DNA from: Cavenderia fasciculata
Taxonomy: Eukaryota; Evosea; Eumycetozoa; Acytosteliales; Cavenderiaceae
Length of the DNA stretch: 64,000 nt
Assembly (NCBI RefSeq): GCF_000203815.1
Contig: NW_004457735.1
Location: 2,542,001-2,606,000, forward strand
Direction of reading: 5' to 3'
Shown: piece by piece, positions 57,064 through 64,000 of the stretch
Layout of the letters: every line of letters starts with the position of its first letter
Position numbering within the stretch: the stretch's first letter is position 1
Notes under the pieces: generated by a model
What the model was told of the DNA's origin: nothing
Databases searched by the model: none
What the model saw: only the letters and a program-made list of their open reading frames with translations
Position numbers and translations under genes: made by a program

Positions 57064-57418
57064 ACACTAAATAAATAATAAATAAAAAAAAGTATGTTTC
57101 TATCTTATAAAATATCCAACAACAACAGCAGATGTCGATCATCACAAGTTTGTGCTGATCATTCATTCATTTGAAGAGTCACAATTTTAAAGCCGAAGTC
57201 TTCCCAGGGTCGTTGAATGAAGGTCGACTTGGGTACCGGCTCAATCCCATATGAGGATATTTTGTGTAGTTTTTTTTGAATAAAATTTTAAATTGTCAAT
57301 ATCCCAAATGAATGGATCATCATGCAACATTGTCAGATGATCAACTTTCATCATCTTTCAACACAATTGTAAACACACACACACACACACACACCAAACA
57401 TAAGGTTATATATTTAAC

Positions 57419-57427
57419 AACCCATAA
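57419..57427 (+). promoter_or_regulatory. DUSE-like motif for a non-coding RNA
   Basis: AACCCATAA matches the Dictyostelium upstream sequence element that lies about 60-65 bases before the start of many snRNA, snoRNA and class I RNA genes. A transcript would begin near 57485-57495. No known RNA family is recognised in the sequence that follows. Confidence 0.35.
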
Positions 57428-57547
57428 AATTGTTTTAAAAATCGATAAAAAACTTGTAGATTAGTAATATATATATTTACAATAGTTTAATACACACAAA
57501 CAAAGTACATGTAAGTAATGATAATGATCTGACCAAAAACACAGATA

Positions 57548-57563
57548 TTACCAAACTTGGTAA
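57548..57563. promoter_or_regulatory. Inverted repeat TTACCAA-AC-TTGGTAA
   Basis: A perfect 7-base inverted repeat with a 2-base spacer about 300 bases upstream of the acetyl-CoA synthetase ATG. It could bind a dimeric regulator or form part of a non-coding RNA. Confidence 0.35.
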
Positions 57564-57621
57564 ATACCACATTTTATAAATGAATCCAACCCCCTTTTTT
57601 TTGTTTGTTGGGGAAGTGCTA

Positions 57622-57629
57622 TATAAAAG
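57622..57629 (+). promoter_or_regulatory. TATA box of acetyl-CoA synthetase
   Basis: TATAAAAG within an otherwise mixed GC patch (GTGCTATATAAAAGGGGTG), about 240 bases before the ATG. It is placed as the core promoter of the acetyl-CoA synthetase gene. Confidence 0.45.
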
Positions 57630-57865
57630 GGGTGATCGATTCATGCTAACATCTTAACCAGCCAACCTGAAGCTTGTAATTTTTTTTGAATCAAATTTCT
57701 TGCTTGTTGTCTCTATTCCACTCTTCCTCTCTCTCGAGATTAATTAATTTGACTAACATTATATATTATATAACTACTACCATTACCTACTATATAACTA
57801 TCTATAGAATACATAAACATAAATACATACAATATAGATAGATAAAAGAAACAAGAAAAGATAAG

Positions 57866-60056
57866 ATGATATCATCGGATTTGTTTACTCCCAAGAGTGA
57901 TTTCTCAGAGAAATGTCATATCAAATCAATGGATCAATATAGAGAGGTATGTTAATAATGTAATAGATAGATAGATAGATAGACTGATAGATAGATCTAT
58001 CATAATGATTATATGTGTCTTGTTAACATGTTCCCCTCCTTCCAACTTCATTTCATATATATGTATGTATTTATTTATAGATGTATCTCGAAAGTATTAA
58101 TAAACCAAAAGAGTTTTGGGATAGATATGCTAAATCTACTCTATCTTGGTTCCAACCATATGATAAGGTTATGTCAGGGTATGTTATAGATATCGACGAT
58201 TGATTGATAGATAATATAATATAGTATAGTACTGACAGAGGTGCTACTTGCTTTATTTTTTTTTTAGAAACTTTATAAATGGAGATATAACATGGTTTCA
58301 AAATGGTAAATTGAATGTATCATATAATTGCATAGATAGACATTTGGAAAGTAAAAAGGACAAGGTAGCCATTATATACGAAGGAGATAGTCCAGATCAT
58401 ATCAGAAAGATCACATACTATGAGTTGTTGATGGAGGTTTCTAGATTGGCTAACCTCTTGAAATCGTTGGGTGTCAAAAAGGGAGACACCGTTGCCATAT
58501 ATATGCCAAACACTCCAGAGGCAATCTACTCGATGTTGGCGTGTGCACGTATCGGTGCCATCCATTCGGTCATTTTTGCCGGTTTTGGATTCGACTCTAT
58601 CGTGTCTCGTGTGCAAGATGCAGCTTGCAAGGTGATTATAACGGCTGACGAAGGTGTCCGTGGCGGCAAGATCATCCCACTCAAGAAAAAGATTGACGAG
58701 GTTGCCATCCACTGCAACACCGTGTCCAACGTCATTGTCTTTAGAAACACGGGTAATCATGTCGACTTTCAGAGTGGACGTGATATCTGGGCCCACGAGG
58801 CTATGCCCCAGCAACGTCCATACTGTCCGTGCGAACCACTTGATTCAGAGGACGGCTTGTTTATCCTGTACACGAGTGGATCGACCGGCACGCCCAAAGG
58901 ACTGCTACACACACAGGCTGGCTATCTGCTGTACGCAGCAATGACCCACCGCTTTGTGTTTGACTATCGCGAAGACGATATTTACGCATGTGTGGCCGAT
59001 GTCGGCTGGATCACCGGTCACTCGTACATTGTGTACGGTCCGTTGGCCAATGGCGCCACCACGTTTATCTTTGAGGGTACGCCACTCCACCCCACACCCG
59101 CACGATACTGGGAGATGATCGAGCGCCACAAAATCACGCAGTTTTACACTGCGCCAACCGCGATCCGTTCACTCATGAAGTATCCCACCAGCTTTGTCGA
59201 AAAGTGCAACAAGCGTTCGCTGCGTGTGCTCGGCACGGTCGGCGAGCCGATCAACCCCGAGGCGTGGCGCTGGTTCTACAAGCATGTGGGCGAGGAGCGC
59301 TGCTCGATCGTCGACACGTACTGGCAGACCGAGTCGGGCGGCCATCTCGTCACACCTCTGCCCGGCGCAACCCCCACCAAGCCCGGTTCGGCCACACTCC
59401 CCTTTTTCGGCGTCAAGCTCGCTGTGCTAGACCCACACTCGGGCAAGGAACTGACCGGCAACAACGTCGAGGGTGTCTTGGCCATCGACGGTGGATGGCC
59501 CGGTATTGCACGTACAGTGTTTGGGTCGCACCAGCGATACCTGTCAGCATACATGAAGCAGTACCCAGGCTACTACTTTACAGGCGACGGCGTCAAACGT
59601 GACGAAGATGGTTACTACTGGATCCAAGGTCGTGTCGACGACGTCATCAACGTCGCCGGTCACAGACTTGGCACAGCCGAGCTTGAGAGTGCCCTCGTTG
59701 GCCACTCGTCGTGCGCAGAAGCCGCTGTCATTGGCTACCCCCACGATATCAAGGGACAAGGTATCCTAGCATTCTGCACACTCAAACAAGGGTACGACGA
59801 AAGCGACGAGATTATCGCATCGCTCAAGATCGAGGTCAGAAAGATCATCGGTCCCTTTGCCACACCCGACGTCATTATCATCACTCCATCTCTTCCCAAG
59901 ACACGTAGTGGTAAGATTATGCGTCGTATCCTCCGTAAAATCGCCTGTCATGAATCTTCACCAGAACAACTAGGCGATATCTCTACTCTTGCCGAGCCAG
60001 AAGTTGTCCCTTACCTAATTGACAAGGTTGGTGCTGCTTTACCAAAACATCATTAA
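57866..60056 (+). CDS. acsA: Acetyl-CoA synthetase, AMP-forming
   Basis: Three exons, 57866-57946, 58081-58178 and 58268-60056, 655 residues, the normal family length. It makes acetyl-CoA from acetate, ATP and CoA through an acetyl-adenylate. Motifs: [11 protein letters not shown] (about 261-271, phosphate-binding loop), [28 protein letters not shown] and the C-terminal [11 protein letters not shown] with the catalytic lysine at about 609, the residue acetylated in bacterial enzymes. No organelle signal is evident, so a cytosolic (or nucleocytosolic) place is likely. Exon 3 is markedly GC-rich (especially 59000-59550), with C/G third positions throughout, the strongest codon bias in the window. 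The two small 5' exons have ordinary AT-rich introns, which argues against recent transfer from bacteria. Confidence 0.95.
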
Positions 60057-60284
60057 ACTCAATCTCAACCCAAACCAAACCAAACCAAACTTAATCAAAA
60101 ACAACAACCAACCATCAATCATCCGGAAAAAAAAAACAGACCTTTTTTGTGTAATTAATAATAATAATAATAACAAATAATAAATATCGTCGTTGTATAT
60201 GTGCTCGACAATATTATAATCCATCTAATCTATCAACGTACATGTATAATATGTATATGTATTTCTGTCTTTGATTTAATTTAA

Positions 60285-61538
60285 TTATTCATGTAATAAA
60301 TGTTGTAATCTACTTTCATAGGATTGATTTCTTTCTTCTAAATATTTCTTGTATTCACCTTCTAGAAATGTAACCATTGCACGATTAAAAGACAAGTATG
60401 GATACCTTCTACTTCTTCTTGCATCTGATAATCCAGACTTTAAATTGTATTCTAATCCACTTGACATTATATATTTTACAACATGGATGTGACCATAATA
60501 AGCAGCCATATTGAATGAATAACTTGAATAGGATTGATTGTTATTTTTAGAGGTCTTGTGTAAATAGATAAATACCTCTAAATGTCCGTATTGGGCAGCC
60601 GCACTCATCGATCGAGAATTTATAACACTTTCCTGTCTATTTTGGTCAAGCCATTGAACCATCTCCACATCTCCATTTTCACAGGCAAATTGTATTGCTC
60701 TAAAACTACATCCTTCACTCCTATTTGAATGAAGCCATTGTATTACATCTAATCTACCGTGTTGCGCAGCAGAATCAATTGCATCTTTAGATGCTTTTTG
60801 ACCTTCAATTCCATTTAAATATTTTAACATTTCCATATTTCCTTTGGATGCAGCCATATCTATTAAATGTTCCAATGGTCTATCTACTTCATCTTTAACA
60901 TTGATTGAAAATACTAAATCTTCATCTTTTATAGGAAGTTCTTCTTTGTCTTGTTGTCTCTTTGGTAATGTTGAAAGAGTTGTGGTTGTAGAGATTGGTA
61001 TAGTGAAACCATAATGATCTACTAGATACTTGAATATTTCAATGTTGCCACCACATGCAACATCACATAGTATCTGACTACCAATATCCATAATATCTTG
61101 AACGTTGCATTGTAAGAGATAGAGGAGAGTTGTAAGCTCTGCATTTGGGTGTTGACAGTATAACCTAATGGCATCATTCAAATGATATCGACCGTGTTTC
61201 ATCAACGGTCTGAGAAAATAGTGTGACATGCCAAAGTAACCAATCACCGATTCTAGTTTCATAGCCTTTATACTTTTTCCTCTAGAATATAAATTCATTC
61301 TTCTGTGTAGATTGACCATATACACTGGTTTAAAGTCAGTCAATTGGGCACCAGAACTCTTTTCATACCCATCGGGTAGTTGAGGTCTAGAAAGTAATCC
61401 TTGGTCTTTAATAAACTTAAATATTCTTTTTTTTATGACCTTGTTTCTAATCACTTGATAGAATACATTGTTTATATTATTATCATTATTGTTATTGTTG
61501 TTGTGTTTTGTTGTTGTTGTTGTTTGTATTTGATCCAT
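60285..61538 (-). CDS. Ankyrin-type repeat protein, dictyostelid family (member 3)
   Basis: Single exon, 417 residues. After an Asn/Thr-rich start comes VFYQVIRNKVIKKRIFKFIK, the clearest copy of the N-terminal motif shared with the genes at 7587 and 14100. Ankyrin repeats are better preserved here than in the other two: DMAASKGNMEMLKYLNGIE, SAAQHGRLDVIQWLHSNRS, FACENGDVEMVQWLDQNRQ, SAAAQYGHLEVFIYLHKTS and MAAYYGHIHVVKYIMSSG, spaced about 33 residues. It is probably a protein-interaction scaffold; in dictyostelids such genes occur in large families of unknown role. It is convergent with acetyl-CoA synthetase, with 228 bases between the stops. Confidence 0.9.
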   Translation of the reverse strand: MDQIQTTTTTKHNNNNNNDNNINNVFYQVIRNKVIKKRIFKFIKDQGLLSRPQLPDGYEKSSGAQLTDFKPVYMVNLHRRMNLYSRGKSIKAMKLESVIGYFGMSHYFLRPLMKHGRYHLNDAIRLYCQHPNAELTTLLYLLQCNVQDIMDIGSQILCDVACGGNIEIFKYLVDHYGFTIPISTTTTLSTLPKRQQDKEELPIKDEDLVFSINVKDEVDRPLEHLIDMAASKGNMEMLKYLNGIEGQKASKDAIDSAAQHGRLDVIQWLHSNRSEGCSFRAIQFACENGDVEMVQWLDQNRQESVINSRSMSAAAQYGHLEVFIYLHKTSKNNNQSYSSYSFNMAAYYGHIHVVKYIMSSGLEYNLKSGLSDARRSRRYPYLSFNRAMVTFLEGEYKKYLEERNQSYESRLQHLLHE

Positions 61539-62208
61539 TTTATCTATCTATCTCTATCTATAGATTGTTAACTGTTTGAAATGTATAGTATAATCATGAT
61601 TGTGTGTAGAGAGTACAACATAAACAAAAAAATAATGAATGGCTGCTAGAAAGTACTAAAATCTATCTTAGTAAGTTCTCAAAAAAAAAAAAAAAATAGG
61701 AAAAGGAGAACGATGCCACAAACACTCGATTGGACACCCTATCGATCGAAAGATAATGTATCGATGGTTTACCTTTATCTCTGTATTACTTCTCACCTTT
61801 TGCAAGAACAAATGGATGTTCAAATTAGTATTTTTGGATAATGTACACTATTCATACTACCATCAGAAGAAAATTAAATTGTAACGGAAATATTATTTGA
61901 AAAACAAAAAGAGCGGCAAAAGGATTAAATAAGATCTGCCTTGTTTCGTGTATGACATTTAATGTTTGATTTACACAAGTATTAATTATCACCACAACAG
62001 AAGTAGTAGTAGTAACTTAACCAACTTGCTCAGCCACTCGACTTCTTTGAAGATCTGTTTTAAACACACCAAAATTGAATGTATGTTTGAAAACTTTACT
62101 TTAGGTTGTTTTCTCCCTCTCTCTAATTCATTATTATTATTATTTATTATTATTAAGAAGAACCTTTAGACGCTTTGTAGCTAGAGTTAAACATAACATA
62201 TATATATA
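61539..62208. other. Divergent promoter region, ankyrin gene and lunapark
   Basis: No gene seen. TATC repeats near 61541-61562, an A run at 61681-61696, GTA repeats near 61999-62013 and ATT repeats near 62131-62155. Confidence 0.4.
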
Positions 62209-63894
62209 ATGGGAGCGTTTTTTTCAAAGAAAGTAGGTTTGATTAGCTACACAACAACAGCCAGACTTGAAGAGAGTGATGTTCACTCTTCTCTCCAAAT
62301 TCGATTTAATTACAGCAATGTCGCTTGCAATATTGTTGACAACAAATGTGATACTAACTTGTCGTTATTATTATTATTATTAAAAGAACACGTTTGCCAA
62401 AGAGTTGGCAGATTTAGAAGAGAAAATAATACATTTGGAGGATTATGTTAGTAATGCAAGAACAACACAACACACTGTATTTGTACGAGTCATCATATAC
62501 AGCATTGTGCTAGAAGTCATACTCGTCTCTTATATATACTATCAAACAAGATCGGTTGAAACTCTTTATGGAAAGCTTCTATATGCATCTTATCTTTTAC
62601 TATTTCCTTTAGTGTAAGTGCATGCAATGTGTTCCTTGGTCAAGAAGAAGGTCAAACTTTGACTTTTTTTTCTTTTTCTATTTATACTTACACTTCATAT
62701 CCATCTATCTATCTTTATACATACAGAATATTTATTGCAACCAAACTATTTAATGCATTATACAAGAAAATAATTTCTAGAAATGGTAAGTATTACTTAT
62801 TATTCTAAATTCTTGTCAATTATTCTCTAATATTAATATTCATATTGATCAATTATAGAGAAAAAATTAGAAACACTAAAGAGTCGATTACAATCGAAAA
62901 TAGATGAAAGAAAGAAAGAAACCGATTATGAAAATACACAAAAACTAATAGATAAATATGATAAACTAATGAAAAAGAATAAGGGTGGAGGAAATAATAA
63001 TTTTGGAATTAATAATAATAATAATCATAACAATAATAATAATCTTGGAATAAGACAAAGAAATGTTCAAGGACAATCATCATCATCATCTAATAACACT
63101 CCTTCATCTCCAAACAGAACTGGTAATTCTTCTTCTTCTTCTTCTTCTTTATCGAATAACCAACCATATCAACCATATAATCCATATCAATATCCAACCT
63201 CTCCATCATCACCACCACAACAACAACAACAACAACCACCAACACAATATCAATCACCACAGAAACCATCGGCACCAACAAGACAGACCCCTTCTTCTTC
63301 TTCTTCTTCTTCGACGCTACATAATTATGGACAACAGGTTCAACAATCCCCAGGAGGAATGCGTAACCAAGCACACACACCTCCACAAAAACAAAATCCA
63401 TCTGGTTGGTTGGATAAAGTAGTCGATTATTTAATTTCCGATGGTCCAAAGTATGGATCGCCACTTATTTGTAAAAAATGTCATAGCCACAATGGTTATG
63501 TTCCAACAGGTGAAATATCAACTGTTCGTAAGTATATCTAAAAACAAAAGAAAAAGAAAAGATGACAAGAGATTAATTTAAATTATATCATTTTAAAATG
63601 ATAATAGAATTCCGTTGTAGATTTTGTCAATATTTTAATCAAAATGGGTTAGTGGAAGATCATGATGGTGATAATAATAATAATAATAATCCATCTCCAT
63701 CATCCTCATTATCGAATCAACAACCTAATAATAATAACAATAATAATGAAGAGACATCTTCTTCCTCTTCCTCTTCTACACCAACTTCAACTTCACAACC
63801 AACAGCAGCAGCAGCAGTTTCAAAATCTAAAGGTGGAAATGAGGAAAAACAATCAACCCCTAACAGTAAGAAAAGATCAAACAAAACAAATTAA
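62209..63894 (+). CDS. lnpk: Lunapark, ER three-way junction protein
   Basis: Five exons, 62209-62232, 62387-62613, 62727-62785, 62859-63527 and 63608-63894, 421 residues. Lunapark stabilises three-way junctions of the tubular ER. Evidence: a very short first exon MGAFFSKK with an N-myristoylation context (Gly2, Ser6), as in animal lunapark; a coiled coil ([16 protein letters not shown]); two close membrane helices (about 39-60 and 73-94); a second coiled coil (about 104-140); a Ser/Pro/Gln/Asn linker; and the family zinc ribbon [30 protein letters not shown] ... FRCRFCQYF with four cysteines (about 308, 311, 330, 333). The intron splits the zinc ribbon. The eight-codon first exon was chosen because splicing at 62232/62387 keeps the frame and gives the expected start. 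The tail is Asn/Ser-rich. Confidence 0.93.
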
Positions 63895-64000
63895 ATCATA
63901 ATCCACTAGAAATATTAATAGTACCCCAACCAACCAACCAACCAACCAACCAACCAACCAACCAACCAACCAACCAACCAACCAACCAACCAACAAATCA
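63895..64000. repeat. (CCAA)n microsatellite at the right edge
   Basis: About 69 bases of uninterrupted CCAA units (63926-63994), 30 bases past the lunapark stop, ending near the window edge. It may continue as mixed repeats beyond it. Confidence 0.9.

Larger units (their letters stand above)
57064..57865. other. Upstream region of acetyl-CoA synthetase
   Basis: 0.8 kb without a gene. It holds a hairpin GCCGAAGTC/GACTT..CGGC at 57192-57240, a (CA)n tract at about 57373-57394, an AACCCATAA word at 57419-57427, a perfect inverted repeat TTACCAA-AC-TTGGTAA at 57548-57563 and a TATA box at 57622-57629. Confidence 0.5.

Noticed and set aside
57866-60056. Horizontal transfer of acetyl-CoA synthetase from bacteria because of high GC
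   Set aside because: Two AT-rich introns with normal amoebal splice sites and a similar though weaker codon trend in neighbouring housekeeping genes point to expression-linked codon bias.
1-64000. CRISPR arrays, bacterial operons, rRNA genes or an intact transposon
   Set aside because: No regularly spaced repeats, no rRNA-like sequence, and no reverse transcriptase, integrase or transposase frame is seen; gene structure is eukaryotic throughout.

Overview
The window looks like nuclear DNA of a dictyostelid social amoeba. It is AT-rich. Its proteins carry long Gln, Asn, Thr and Ser homopolymers. Introns are short and AT-rich with GTATGT or GTAAGT donors and T-rich acceptors. Genes are packed tightly, sometimes tail to tail with only tens of bases between stops. 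Three genes belong to the degenerate ankyrin-type repeat family that is strongly expanded in dictyostelids. The species cannot be fixed from sequence alone; Cavenderia or a related group would fit. Gene models below were spliced by hand, and nearly every one closes in frame.

Left part (1-17 kb): a secreted protein gene running off the left edge; a small Gln/Tyr/Pro-rich membrane protein with an apparently duplicated last exon; two tandem paralogous cysteine-rich type I membrane proteins; an intronless ankyrin-type gene; a large unrecognised protein with cysteine clusters; and a second ankyrin-type gene. Middle left (17-30 kb): COG8 (Golgi tethering), the exosome ring subunit MTR3/EXOSC6, a 3.3 kb gene-free stretch in front of a Q/N-rich protein, a gene-poor interval with a 93-bp direct repeat, and PUM3/PUF6 (ribosome biogenesis), whose first exon shows a one-base frame break.

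Middle right (30-51 kb): a nine-exon helical protein I do not recognise, a membrane-anchored PHP-domain protein, a DUF1764 protein, an ER protein disulfide isomerase ending in KDEL, mitochondrial acetyl-CoA acetyltransferase, an RBR (RING-IBR-RING) ubiquitin ligase and a RhoGAP protein. Right part (51-64 kb): citrate synthase of the bacterial/peroxisomal type, a CorA-like Mg2+ transporter with the GMN motif split by an intron, AMP-forming acetyl-CoA synthetase, a third ankyrin-type gene, and lunapark (ER three-way junctions), followed by a (CCAA)n microsatellite at the right edge.

Functional links: acetyl-CoA acetyltransferase, citrate synthase and acetyl-CoA synthetase all handle acetyl-CoA and lie within about 19 kb of each other. 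They are interleaved with unrelated genes, so this is probably coincidence and not a cluster. Highly expressed housekeeping genes (PUM3, thiolase, RBR, citrate synthase and above all acetyl-CoA synthetase) use C- or G-ending codons and stand out as GC-rich islands. The best candidates for unusual biology are the duplicated last exon at 2549-2883, structured non-coding candidates near 21.5, 27.6 and 57.4 kb, and the shared N-terminal motif of the ankyrin-type genes.
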